Shown one piece after another: positions 48,755 through 60,300 of a DNA stretch of 64,000 nt. The stretch comes from Paragonimus westermani. Its lineage: Eukaryota > Platyhelminthes > Trematoda > Plagiorchiida > Troglotrematidae. The notes under the pieces are model-generated. The model was not told where the DNA came from and made no database searches. It saw only the letters and a list, made by a program, of their open reading frames with translations. The stretch covers positions 117,570-181,569 of the forward strand of contig QNGE01000973.1 of assembly GCA_008508345.1 (NCBI GenBank), given 5' to 3'. The stretch's first letter is position 1. Every line of letters starts with the position of its first letter. The translations under genes were made by a program, and so were the position numbers.

Positions 48755-51355
48755 CTACATTGGTGGCCCGATAAAGGTTGGATTGCTGTTGTCCCGGCTG
48801 ACGGCCAAATGCGAGTTGTTCTTCGGTTGGACCGTTTGTAAGGTAGCATTATGAGGAAACATGAAAGTGGAGGAGCCATGAGATACGATAGTCGTAGCAC
48901 CGGGGATGTAGTTGGTCATTCTAGGCTGGCTTGAATAACAGCCAATCGGTGAGGCTTGCATGAGAGTCGGCTGGCCAGTAGCGAACATATGTGAGTTCGT
49001 ATGTTGTGCAACGGGCGCAAGAGGAACTTCGCAGACGGTCGTGATTTGTTGTGAGCAGGGGACAGAAGGTGTACATGAGTTAATCACAGTCAGATGAGGA
49101 GAGGCAACAAGAGTCGTATTCAGAGAGTGCTTCATCGCATGATTTAGGTTGGATAGATAGGTCTGATCAGGGGTTAGTGTTGCGTGAATCACGTCAGCTG
49201 AAACGGCATTCTGGTGGATAATAGCCGAAGTTGGGCGACTTGTGTCCGGCAGTAAAAACAAAGGAGTCTCCGAATTCAACACCGAATTTGATTGAACAAG
49301 TGATATGGTAATTTGCGACTGGGTCGTTGGAGCGACACCGACAGACGCCGGTGAAATTTTAGTGGCACCTGCGGGTAATGTGAATTTGGGAGAAACACTT
49401 CTCGGATTTGTGCACGGGAGATCGTGATTCACATCGAACCCTGAAGTTGGCTGTTTCAGTTGAGGCTTTAATGGCACTAAGTTTGGCGAACAGATTAACT
49501 GAGGTGTCGAAGTAGCCTTCGAACAGACGAGTGTTCTAGAGACATTATTAAGAGCTGTGATATGAGATGAAGCGGAAGACATCAAAGGATCCATGTTTAC
49601 AGCGAAGGATGTACTACCACTAGTAGTAGAGCTGACATTGGGCGCGATTTGAACGGCCTTATTAAAAGGATAATTGGTCAACACAGGTCCCGCGGCATTT
49701 TCTGTAGCACCTGTTTGGTGACTGTCCATGTGATGCTTCACTTCTGAAGACGATACTTTTGTGACAGTCGTCATACCGGCTGCTGTGGTTGACTGTGATT
49801 TCGATGATGAGCCTAACAGGTTGACAGGTATGGTACTTCCACTATTAGTGGTGGTGGTCGACGGAGCCGGATAAAGGTAAATTTGAGACTTATTCGCGTT
49901 AGGGATCAACAAAAACTGTTGTTGTGTGATAACTGCTTTCGGATTCAAGTTTTGTAACAGCTCCAACGCTTGCGATAAATTGTTCCCGTCCACAAAAAAC
50001 GCCCTAGTCGTAGTGGAGGATCTGGAGCTGGCACCCGCGAGTAGTTGCGACACTGCAGACGACGCACCACAGCTTTGGATAATCCCAGCATTAGAGTTCA
50101 CAGAAGTGGCTTCACTGACCGATGTCACACTAGTTAACAAGCTGGTGCACTGTGATGATGTTGGGGTAGGCACAGTTGACGGTAACTGGGTGCAAGCTGG
50201 TAGTGGCGGATAGGAACAACTTGCCCGTGGTTGTGATTGAATGACATCCTGTGACGACTCCAAAGTGCTGTTCGGTCCAATGTGAGCGCCGAATGGTGCA
50301 AAAGTAGGTGTCGGTTTCGCCTTCGGCGAAGGCAACGAGTGGGTGATGTTTGTCGGGAGGCTCCCAGAATTGTTCCCAGGCAACGTGCCGAGTATCAAAG
50401 TTGATTTCGATGTGACATTTGGTACTGATGATGGCAAAGAAACAGCCATCAAACTAGCATGTCTGGACACGTATGTACTGGAAGGTTCTAAAGCGCCAGT
50501 GTGAAAAGTATACGAAGATGTGTTATTGAAACGATTAAATAAATTTTGTCCCACTTGTGGGGCTAGAGGGGTGGGTGGTGCAGAAATACTTTGTTCTTGT
50601 CGAAGTTCCGGCTGCGTCGGGAGCAACTTCAAGGACTGTGGTGAATAAGCGGTTAACAAGGGCCCAACAGGTAAACCAGGAGACGAAGTGGAATAAGGAG
50701 AAGACGGGTAAGATTTGATGCCACATTCGGTTGTGAAGTTCAGACCATCATTTGGACCCAAATGAGCTAAGAAATCCTTGTTAGGAATCGGATTGTTGAG
50801 ACTTGGGGAAAGCAACTCGGTATTGGGTAATGAGGATGGGGAGGACGGACTGTCGGTGATCCGTTTGTTCAAACTGGTCTCCGGGGTCGAATGTAACAGA
50901 GAGGACAAATTCAGAGACGACTGGGCTGTCGAGGATTGTTTATCACAGGATAGGGGTGGGGTCGCATTTAGACTGCTAGGTGAGGAAAGTGCACTGGACG
51001 ACCGTTTGGTAAATTCTGATGAAGGTGATGTCCCGAAGCCTCCACTGGGAGGATAACCCGCCGGTTGATGAAAGTAACCACAAGCCCCACTAGCAGGGTG
51101 CGGGGTCATACTTCCAGGCAGGCCATAGTACGACTGTCCAGGAACTTGTCGTTCAGCTTCCTTCATCATGCGCTTAGCCCGAATCTTCTCGCGCATGGCG
51201 GCCAGTGTTTTAGTCTGGCGCGGAGGGGGCATTGGTGGCGGCAGAGGCGACTCAAGATGAGATATTTGAGAGCGAGATCCCCGTGAGGGACGAGGTGAAC
51301 AGATGGGACTGGAATATTTGCCTTCTCCACCCATGGATTCCATTGGAACAGGAGA
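48755..51355 (-). CDS. ASXL: ASXL homologue, long disordered exon (third recognised)
   Basis: Exon of 867 codons including the stop. The start was set at a strong acceptor (CATTTAATTTCTCAG, AG at 51357-51356). The open frame continues further upstream, but that part encodes a hydrophobic run rich in Phe/Leu/Val that is clearly intron. The exon opens SPVPMESMGGEG in phase 0. Around exon residues 47-70 it has TKTLAAMREKIRAKRMMKEA, resembling the short basic TLADIKA...A motif of ASXL proteins. The remaining roughly 800 residues are Ser/Thr/Pro/Asn-rich and probably disordered, with short Gln or Leu patches such as SQALELLQNLNP. The frame ends at TAG (48757-48755). A donor GTAGGT overlaps the last codons (48758-48753), so either the protein stops here or the exon is spliced on to a PHD exon outside the recognised part. 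Confidence 0.7.
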   Translation of the reverse strand, partial: SPVPMESMGGEGKYSSPICSPRPSRGSRSQISHLESPLPPPMPPPRQTKTLAAMREKIRAKRMMKEAERQVPGQSYYGLPGSMTPHPASGACGYFHQPAGYPPSGGFGTSPSSEFTKRSSSALSSPSSLNATPPLSCDKQSSTAQSSLNLSSLLHSTPETSLNKRITDSPSSPSSLPNTELLSPSLNNPIPNKDFLAHLGPNDGLNFTTECGIKSYPSSPYSTSSPGLPVGPLLTAYSPQSLKLLPTQPELRQEQSISAPPTPLAPQVGQNLFNRFNNTSSYTFHTGALEPSSTYVSRHASLMAVSLPSSVPNVTSKSTLILGTLPGNNSGSLPTNITHSLPSPKAKPTPTFAPFGAHIGPNSTLESSQDVIQSQPRASCSYPPLPACTQLPSTVPTPTSSQCTSLLTSVTSVSEATSVNSNAGIIQSCGASSAVSQLLAGASSRSSTTTRAFFVDGNNLSQALELLQNLNPKAVITQQQFLLIPNANKSQIYLYPAPSTTTTNSGSTIPVNLLGSSSKSQSTTAAGMTTVTKVSSSEVKHHMDSHQTGATENAAGPVLTNYPFNKAVQIAPNVSSTTSGSTSFAVNMDPLMSSASSHITALNNVSRTLVCSKATSTPQLICSPNLVPLKPQLKQPTSGFDVNHDLPCTNPRSVSPKFTLPAGATKISPASVGVAPTTQSQITISLVQSNSVLNSETPLFLLPDTSRPTSAIIHQNAVSADVIHATLTPDQTYLSNLNHAMKHSLNTTLVASPHLTVINSCTPSVPCSQQITTVCEVPLAPVAQHTNSHMFATGQPTLMQASPIGCYSSQPRMTNYIPGATTIVSHGSSTFMFPHNATLQTVQPKNNSHLAVSRDNSNPTFIGPPM

Positions 51356-54300
51356 CTGAGAAATTAAATGGGGCTTCGGGAAAGATGACAAAGTAAACAA
51401 TACAACAATGATATTAGGCACGAAAAGTACGAACAAAAAAAAGCGATTGCACATTGAACAACTAAGATGGCCTCGCTGTGTGCAGAAAACCTCCGCACAA
51501 GAAGGCATGCGTTTTAATGTCAGATGTTTGGACATGAGGGTTTTATGAAGCTCATTGAAGGGCAGTCTCGTTGAACCTGTTGGTTTGATTGACATGAACA
51601 ACATGCAAGTGGACGGCATGGATATTGTCTAATCGTCCATGAATGAGCTGTATGCAACAACCATTGATATTATATTTAAATGCATAGAACAACCCGACCT
51701 ACCGGTTGACTCTCCTAACATCCCATTGTGTACATCTAATAGGAAACTTTACTTTCAAGGTGACAATTAAAGATAAATTGATAGGGTTGCTATCTGAAGT
51801 CTGTCGGGATCGTTGACGGTTGATATGCTTGTCAATCATCCCGAAAAAAAAGCTCAGCATCCATCATCCGTAGTACGTATCTATATCTTCTTCCATTGAC
51901 AGTATATTAGTTATAAGGAAGCACAGAAATGAAGCGATCCAGTTGCTGGACGTCATGAAGATAAGCAAACACTCTAAATTTATGACCGATTTAATTATTG
52001 ATGCATTTCTTGAGGTCTATCTTCGACGGAAATGCGATTGATTAACATAGCTTGGCCGCTCACGAAGATTGGTGCAAACTTAATATGGAACGCTATTTTA
52101 TACAGAGCCGGAGGAACTTCATTCAGTCTGTTAGTCACAGTGAGCATGCGTCTGATCAGAAGGAACTACGGCTCGGATCGCCCCTCACTTTAAGTGGTAT
52201 GGAAAACGCCAGAGAAAAATTATGGGAAAGGATTAACACTGATGAAAACCAGGCTAGAGGGAAACATCAGAAATGGTGCAGATAAAATGGCACCATTGAT
52301 TGCGACACAGTGTTGTCTGGGATAGTGTTTCTAACCCGCGATCTTAGTAACCAGCAAAACTCCAGCTGGGCAGGAACCAGCTATCCACTTCACTCAATGG
52401 AACAGTCAAGGTCTTCGCATTCCGTAGCTACTTTGTTGCCTGGTCACCATGTGGTTTTACCCAACTGTCAGTAGTCTTAGTACATAGATCCCGGTGTGGT
52501 AAATGCTCAGCTGACACGTGGAGTACGTGACCCAACCAATCAGGCAGTGTAACATGATTAGTGAACTAATTAGTCGAACATCCCGAGCGGTCCGGAGTAC
52601 GTGTTGGCAAACGACCTCATTGCTCATGTGTTCAAGCTAGTTGATGTGGGCCAAGTGAAGGAGACACCGATGGTCAAACACACCAAGCCTGTTGATATAT
52701 TCGTCGCGAATCGATCAAGGTTCTGAACCATATGGCAAAAACAGAGTGCATACAAGCATTGTACACCTTCCCATCTAATGACAACCGGACGAATCTACCT
52801 GAAAGAAAATCAACCAGAAAAGTAGAGTTGATAAAGACCACCTTGTAGACACGTAAACATGCTACGGCCTTCGTGGGCAAGCATAAAAAACTCGAACAAC
52901 CCCAAACGGAAAGGCCTACAATTCTCAAATTGAATGCTCTCTTACGATCGCTTTTCAAATGTGAAGGATATCAATGAAGGATCAACAATACGCCTGACAA
53001 GAACGGTTGCAAGCACTTACAACACCACCCAACCGACTCTGACCTTTTCTATCCGGATATTGATTCCATCGGCTGCGTGTTAAGTCACAGTATTTACGAA
53101 TTCACTAGTGGGCGCTTGACAATACACAGCAGTGAACTAAAGAGGCAGTTGGACCATAGGGTAAAGTGGTACGTTCCAAAGCGGGTTAGAAACAGGGTTG
53201 GAAGTAACCACATAACGTGACCAAAGTTAAATTCAATAACAGATCACAAACAGCCAACGTTCAGCAGATACTAATCTGTTGATTCCAAACCATTCTGAAT
53301 GGAGTATTTCGCATCCGTTAGGTAAAAAAGAACCAGATGTTGCCTCGGACTGAAGAGACGATAACAGTCAAGAAATTGTGTCCTTTCATTTGGGTACAAA
53401 AAGGCATCTAAGCCACAATCACTTAGTCTTGGTAACAAATCGACTACAGTGTGTGAATCTGGAATGGTGCACACAATTTCATTCGTCAATTTATAACGCG
53501 TCTTTTCTGATGACCTATCACTAACATCGACCGCAATACTGTTACGATTGATGATTAACAGAATGATAATAGAATTATAAAATGGTCTATTGCGACGATA
53601 TCAACTACAGCATAAGCAGGTACAGGGCAGTCAGTTCAACGTAAGGCAGTATGCAATGTGTGAGCAAGGATGGCGTGTACGACTAGTTCTCACGGTCGAC
53701 AAGATGGCTAATCATATGGTTACCGACCGATCGATAGATATGCCTCTAATGCGCGCAGAAAATTCGATGACGCATCACGCGGACACATTAAATACGTACT
53801 TGATACGGTGATCGTGCAGTGCACAAATTATGGCATCTGTTTTAAGGCAACTGAATTATGAGCCTATTCGCGTGGCCACACAGCCTTGACTCCCTTGAAT
53901 ACGACAAGCACGACGTATGAGTCGTCATTGTTGAAAATAAAACAAACATGTGAATGGAATCATCTCGGAAAGTCTGTGACAGGATATTGAGTGTGACTCG
54001 ACGAGCTTAGCTTCTGAACGACAGTTGAACTTGTGAAGGATCGTCAGAAGACTTCCGAGATCAAACGTGCCGTCCGCAGTTTTCTGAGCTCAGTTCCACA
54101 AGCGAACAGCAAGAGGACGATTGCTGATTTGATCCGAGCGAGACAGGCGATCGGCGCAAAATACAACAACGGAGAAAGTTGTGTTACTGATCTTAATCTG
54201 ATCGTCGAAACGCGGGGAACCTCGATTTCTTTCACTCGCGAAGAACACCAGTGTAGTTTGAAGCGGTTAGTCTGGAGAGAATTGATGGTTTTTATAGTCA

Positions 54301-54699
54301 AAATTTAACACAGATTGCTCTGATGCACGGAAATGATGTTCGCACCATTTTAGAAAAGAAGTGAAATGCTTTGGTGAGAAACCCTATTATAGGCGACCAA
54401 TCGGAGCTTCTCATAGAACCATCTTGTTACGAGCGCCATTTCAATGGTATGAAAAATCAGTCAACCATGCAAACCAACCCTGATAACGACATCAAGAAGA
54501 ACTTTTGAACAAAATATTAATAGAGATTAGCTGTGCTGGATATTCCACCAAAGACATATCACACTCAAGCACTTGGTGGAGCATGAAGTCCGCGCCTTTG
54601 TAAAACACGAGAATAAAAACAACAGCAACAAACTCTCACAGAATACTGTCGCCAGATTACGGTCATTCGATGAAAAAAACGATACCTTTAAGGTGGACT

Positions 54700-55100
54700 A
54701 TTGCAAGTGACTTCTCAGAGGGGATTAGTAGCAAGTCACACGAATACATTGGCAGACCTTCATGCAAACGCCGTGAGACGTGTAGGCAGGCAACTGAATG
54801 AGACAGACCGTAGACGCACCCAAACGGTTGTACAACGCTTGCGGGTTGTGGAGTTCCCGTTTGCGCAGAACTCATTAGTGAAGAGTATGAGGGTAGAAGA
54901 ACAGCTTGTCCATTTAGGAGTCTGTGTATCAAACTAGAAAACCTGGTCACATTGGCAGAGCTTGCGAACACCGCAAGGACGAAGGACAACGCGCACTCAC
55001 CATTCGCACACTGGGAAGCGCGGCTAGGGCAGAAATTGAAGCTGAATATTCACTTGCTATCCAACCATCGAAAGAAATCACCAGGGCTACTCGCTGAGAT
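54700..55100 (+). mobile_element. Possible retrotransposon gag scrap with zinc-knuckle remnant
   Basis: An open frame (54701-54937) reads ANAVRRVGRQLNETDRRRTQ, then RVEEQLVHLGV, a basic, helix-prone stretch. Immediately after, in another frame, KPGHIGRACEH appears; this matches the second half of a CCHC zinc knuckle (GKPGHIxRxC), while the first two cysteines are not clearly preserved. It lies antisense inside an ASXL intron. The family is not identified; a chance motif is possible. Confidence 0.3.
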
Positions 55101-55416
55101 AACTTTTCAGAAAATCTTAGACAATCACTAACAGATATGCCAAAGCACGTTTTCCAGATGGAGTGCACCTCACAACACACACAGATTCGAAGGTGCACCA
55201 CCAAGAATATTGTGAGCAAATGATAAAGTATTTATTTTATCATCCGTTTTACCTACAAGTACAGTCATCAACGAATGACTGGTACAACTGAGCTCGTAGA
55301 CAGTTAAGCGCACAAAACGGCGCAATTGCATCGGACCTACGATATTGAACTGTGCTAGGGTAAAAAATCTGTAATAATTGACAAATTAATAAATCAAACG
55401 TTGGAAGTGACGATTC

Positions 55417-55423
55417 TATATAT

Positions 55424-55472
<49 letters not shown>
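55417..55472. repeat. (AT)n microsatellite
   Basis: About 56 bp of alternating AT with one TAAATA interruption, inside an ASXL intron. Confidence 0.95.
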
Positions 55473-55473
<1 letters not shown>

Positions 55474-56508
55474 GTATTACACCTGCTTTTCATATGATCA
55501 AAAGCTTTAGGAGGTATCCGTTCATTCTCTTTAGTTTGACAAGTCATGATAAAGTTTGCCAAACCGGTCGAAGTTGCGCCGCATCCGAACGGCGTGAGTA
55601 ACGTTCATTCTTACTGCCATAGTATTGAATCAACAGCATGACGGTCAACATGAGGACAAGCTTTACAGAGCTCATTGCTGCATGGTAACACTGTAGGTGT
55701 TAGTTAGGAGAGAAGAAAAAGTAAGCATCGATATGACACAGAATTGGAGTAGCATGATGGTCAAACGCCTCAATGGATTGGTAAAAATGTGAAAATGAAT
55801 CACCAAACTGTAATACAGATCACCAGAACATCCAAACAAATAAGTAGTGTATCCGATAAAAAGAGATCTGGTAGATCCTGTTGTGATATCTGACCATTGT
55901 ATTCAACTAACAGTTTACTCTGTGGAATACACCAGACTCAAAGGTACTCTGCCACTTTCCAAGTGAACAAAGAAAGTCTCAAATTAGAGCGTGAACACAA
56001 AGATAAGAATGTAGACACCTGGTCAGCTGACAATTAGGCCGATGACAGCAAACTGTGGTTGTTGATCACCTGGAGACTCTATAGTGGGCCATTTCATCCA
56101 TGTGTGATTCAACAAGCAAACAAGTTGACTTCTGTCATCTCGTTATCAAATCTCAACATAGTAGATTAGGTATAGCCGTGGTAGTTTAAGCTGCACTGGT
56201 CACCCAGACGCCTAGATGCACCACGTTTTGTTGATGGCTTTATCAGTTATATGGTGCAGCGTGCAGTTTTGTCATTTGGGTAAACTTAGACAACAACCTG
56301 AATGATTGAGATGCGACTGATTGTGCAGTACCGTTCTAAAGTACCATTTAGCATGGGCTTGGAAGTGACAATATTTTCGAGACTCCAATGAACAGGTGTG
56401 AAAATCTGTTGACAAAGTACGTATCAGTGATGAACAAACTAAGCATACAAATAAATGCAACCACGATTCAACAGCCCAAACGGAAAACGACAGAGAATCA
56501 AGGCCAAC

Positions 56509-57081
56509 CTGTTTCGTCTGTCTAGGAGAACTGACCGGTTCGGTGGATTTCTGGGATTGGGGAGAAGGGGAGCTCAGAACTGAGGTCGACTGTGAATTCT
56601 CCACGCTCATCTCGAATCCCACTGCATTTTCTGGAGTTTTCACACCAGAATTACCGCTCGAAGTAATATGAGACATAACTGCGGCGTCATCATGATCGCT
56701 ATCACGCAGATAATGACGCTCCGAAGATACAGAGGAAAGCGCTCCAACCGGTTCTAGTGGAGATGCGACCGAAACCGGCACGGTTGAGGTGGACGACTCA
56801 GTTGATGATGGCACAGACTGGTTCAGACATCGAGCTGACGAAGCTCGGAGAAGATTTCTATTCCTTCGAACAAGCTTTGTGCCAGTAGGACAGGGTTTAG
56901 TCTTAATACAAGCATGTGTACCGACACCAGTCGCCGCCGAGACAGATGAAAACATCTTGCGGACACGACGGATATGACCATTTGGTTGGTTACCCAGACT
57001 ACCACTAGGCTGATTGACTTGCTTCGACCGAGGCGTTGCTCGCCGTACGCAATTCAAACGAGAAGTATCACCATTGTGTGA
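56509..57081 (-). CDS. ASXL: ASXL homologue, basic Ser-rich linker exon (second recognised)
   Basis: Exon of 573 bp (191 codons), phase 0 at both ends. The acceptor is CCGTTTTAG (AG at 57083-57082). An in-frame TAG spans that junction, so the frame cannot extend upstream. The donor is CAG followed by GTTGGC at 56508. The peptide starts SHNGDTSRLNCVRRATPRSK and has two basic patches (RRVRKMF and KLVRRNRNLLRA) that could act as nuclear localisation signals. A Ser/Thr/Pro-rich acidic half ends SPRQTKQ. No folded domain is recognisable. Assignment to ASXL rests on strand, position between the DEUBAD exon and the disordered exon, matching phases and composition. In vertebrate ASXL the region after the DEUBAD is also poorly conserved. 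Confidence 0.6.
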
Positions 57082-59871
57082 CTAAAACGGGACAAACCCA
57101 ACAGAAATTAAGGTAAACATAGTTGAAACATACACAGGCGAGAATTCGTTGGACAGAATATTGTAATTTGATGGCAAGGCATCATTAACGTTTAAAAGCC
57201 ATGCAACTGTAAACAAGTCATTTGAAGATGGGAGAGGAATGGGACTTGATGTGGAAAAAGAACTTAGATTCAGATTAAAATATTCAACATCATGGTGCCT
57301 GTATGTTGTAAAAAAAAATATAACCAAACTGTAGGTAGGTATTAAGCATACTTGCAAGACGTCCACTACCCCGTTTCACAAATAGCGCTTACCATAGAGA
57401 TTATTCAAACAAATAACACTAACTTCCGCCACTGAGCCCGATCGGTCAGCATCTTATCCGATTTTACGAATCATGGACCAGCTGGATTACAAGGTAACCA
57501 GTAAAGAAAAAAAGACGACCTCAAATTCCTTACTTACTGGTGTACGAGTTTTACCCTATGGAACATGTTACCTGGCGGGATATTAACAAGCAGTCCAAAC
57601 TTATAACAAACATGTAAGATAACTAAGGTGCGAACTAGTGACAGTACAATCGGTTTTCTGTGTCTACTCTGTTTAGTTACCTGGAGCATGAACGTGAAGC
57701 ACAAGTATGCGGCTGTTAACAATACCATCAAAAAAACATGACAAAGATTGCCAAAAAGCCTTGCATCGTTGACATCCATATTATAAATTAAGCAAATCAC
57801 GTGATGCATTCTAGGGCCATATTTCATACACAGGTAGATGAACGTTTAAAAAGATTCATACCACAGTTATCAATGAGGAAAGAACTGTAGTAAACTGACG
57901 AAATGGAAAGTAGCATGTCAGGAATATTAGTTGTCAAGCCACTGATGCGATAGGACATACCTTAAAAACACGGAAGAGTGTGTTATCCAATAGTCGTGAC
58001 AGTGTACGTTCTTAGGTTCCTAGTCCTGTGTGGTTAGTGTAGCTATGGAACACTTACACAGCTGCAACATTGAGTCTGCATTCAGTGTACATAATGATCG
58101 TGATGGGATAGTCCGGAGTTCGTGCTACGCAGTTTGAACGGAAGTAGCAGGTACTCGCGTCGTGTATACAGCCATTTATTCTGGAGTATGCCTTTTAACA
58201 CAAACAGTTGCTGATTGAAATTGCACGGATATTTGTGTACAGGCAAATGTGAGAGTGGTGTTAGTCTGGAGCCCCAAAAAACACGATCAAACAGAACGAT
58301 GGATGTAAGCACTTACAAACCACTTGACCATTAATGCCCATGTGAAACCCCATGTACCGGATAAAATTAGCGAATGAAAAAGAAAGAAAATTACATATTT
58401 TACATCATAACGTGTTTGCTGACAATATAACACAAATATCACATGTGGGCCAAATACTGCTGTTAGGTGGCCCGAACTCAGACAAGAGGAACAATTGTAA
58501 CAAATGGGATTCAACCGGCAATGACGTGATTGATAGTTAGGCACAGGTGCCACCGAGCTACCACGTTAAGCATTGTGTAGGATAGGAAGTAGATAGCTGA
58601 CGACATGAATGAAGTTAATTTAAACTGTGTCCGTCACACCAAGTATACTCTGTCGATGTCACAGCCAACTGACGCAAGGTAAAACAGACAGGTGGTCAAG
58701 CGACAGGGAGAAGCTAAAGTGGTTACCAATAAGTTAGCCATTGAAGCTGACTGTGTTTGTCGCACAGGCTGAAACCCTCATGACTCACAAAAATTATGGT
58801 TGTAAATATTAAGGTAGATGAAGAATGGCCGGGTTCATTGGCGTGGAATTTGTCACTGTGTAACTAAGTTCGCATCAAAGCGAGAATACAGCAGTCACAC
58901 AACAGCCAATTTATACTGAATTTTAGATGACGACAGTGATGATGATAATCGACCGATCGATCTATGTTAAACCAAGAAAATGACACACTTTGGTAAGACG
59001 TAAGGTCGTCTCAGACAGTACCAGATCGCAAAATTGGTTTGGTCCTGGAAGCTGTTTGTTGCCACATATCAATTACGAGATTAAAACAGACAACGATCGT
59101 GAACGCAATTTTTCATGGTTCAGGTATTGCTGCATCTGCTGATATCACTGCGACGTTGGCATACATTTCCTCTGGCTGATCACAGACTCCAGTCATCTCG
59201 GTGCCGAGGACGATTACCACTAATTTCAGTGCATGATTCACATTTTACGATCCAACGGGGCCGTCTTTTAGTAATAAACACAGTGGTCCGTAATACCAGC
59301 GAAAGCGACCATATTTCATAGCTACAGCTGATGGTATCAGTAAATACTACCACTCGAATTCTCCCCGGGAGCGGTCTATCCAAGTAGGTGTTGGTGGTAA
59401 TAATTTACGGGCAGCCGGGCCACCAAACCTCACCTGGTCCAAATAGACTATGAGCAGTGCGTTTAAGCCAATGGAGCTTGTGAAGCAAGACATGTACGTT
59501 TTGTGAGCAGTATGGTTCAACCAATCCTATAACGCCCGACAAATTCGTCAGTGCCCGTGCAGCATTCCAATTACAAACAACCAGAGGCTTAGACACCAGT
59601 GATCGAAGGCAGATCTTTCTTGAACATGTAAGAGCTGGAGCAGATGATTGAAAGGATTAGGTGATCATCACTGATAAACTTGAGTGAGCCAAGCAACTCG
59701 GATTGAACAGCAGACTTCAGTTGTGAACGAGAAAGTCAAGATCAAGCAACGAACGAATACATACTGAGAAAGAAGTTCGCCAATCAGCAACTGATGCCAA
59801 CATTGAATACACTATTCAAAAACATGGTTTCCGGTTCCAAAGACACCCAAAACCAAACAACCAAGACTTAC
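57082..59871 (-). other. ASXL intron (about 2.8 kb)
   Basis: Bounded by a consensus GTAAGT donor (59871-59866) and the AG acceptor at 57083-57082. The longest open frames in it (for example 57827-57534 -) are hydrophobic and have no recognised motif. Confidence 0.6.
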
Positions 59872-60300
59872 TGGAGTTTTGACAACTTCATCACTTCTGT
59901 CCTCAGAGAGGTCTGTTGCACCGTATCTGGATCGGCAACCGGCGGATGCGCGAAGACCAGCTCGGTTTCGCACTCGTTGAGCGAAATCACCTTGGGCCTG
60001 ACGCGCCGCGTAGTCCTGCAGCGCTTTACCGAAGAATTCATTGCTCAAGGCAGAAGGATGAAGCCAAACGGAATCACTCTCAGGCTGAGTTTCCGAGGAG
60101 CATTCGGATGAAACACATTTGACGTCCTCCGGTTCGGACGAGTAGGTAGGCCACGCTTGTTTCTGACCGTCATACATTGGCAGCAAATCAGCAAGCATGC
60201 GTTGTGTCTCCACCGGCAGAGCGTAAAAAGTCTCGCGATTGATGATGGCCTTGTAGTTTTTCGGAAGGAACAAAACGCGGTAAAATATTTGGTGCCCATT
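59872..60300 (-). CDS. ASXL: ASXL homologue, DEUBAD (ASXH) domain exon (first recognised)
   Basis: Exon of 429 bp, 143 codons. It encodes the deubiquitinase-adaptor domain that binds and activates the BAP1-type hydrolase, which removes ubiquitin from histone H2A in the nucleus. Residues 12-45 (LPKNYKAIINRETFYALPVE, then TQRMLADLLPMYD) match the first helices of ASXL DEUBAD (ALINxxTFxSLPxxxQxxLLxLLPEVD). Residues 84-105 (SALSNEFFGKALQDYAARQA, then QGDF) match SALNNEFFxxAAQxWxxRLxxGEF. NEFF is at 87-90. Between the blocks lies an acidic Ser-rich insert of about 38 residues, roughly 25 longer than I recall for vertebrate ASXL. The helical tail usually following GEF is not evident. The start is set by an AG at 60302-60301 with a weak pyrimidine tract, just after an in-frame TAA. 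Confidence 0.8.

Larger units (their letters stand above)
51356..56508 (-). other. ASXL intron (about 5.15 kb)
   Basis: Bounded by a GTTGGC donor (56508-56503) and the AG acceptor at 51357-51356, both phase 0, so direct joining keeps the frame. It holds an AT microsatellite, a possible gag scrap on the opposite strand and otherwise nothing recognised. A small extra exon inside it cannot be excluded. Confidence 0.6.

Noticed and set aside
49926..50213. Plus-strand open frames within 49.9-51.3 kb
   Set aside because: Antisense shadows of the ASXL exon.
51356..51619. Upstream continuation of the long ASXL open frame, with a start codon at 51619
   Set aside because: It encodes a hydrophobic Phe/Leu/Val-rich run that is the translated polypyrimidine tract of an intron. 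A clear acceptor (TTTCTCAG) sits at the change in composition.
56272..56508. Continuation of the second ASXL exon frame to 56272
   Set aside because: After CAG/GTTGGC the peptide changes abruptly to Trp/Leu/Cys-rich sequence, as expected for intron read-through.
59794..60122. Plus-strand open frames over the DEUBAD exon
   Set aside because: Antisense shadows; the minus-strand frame carries the recognisable domain.
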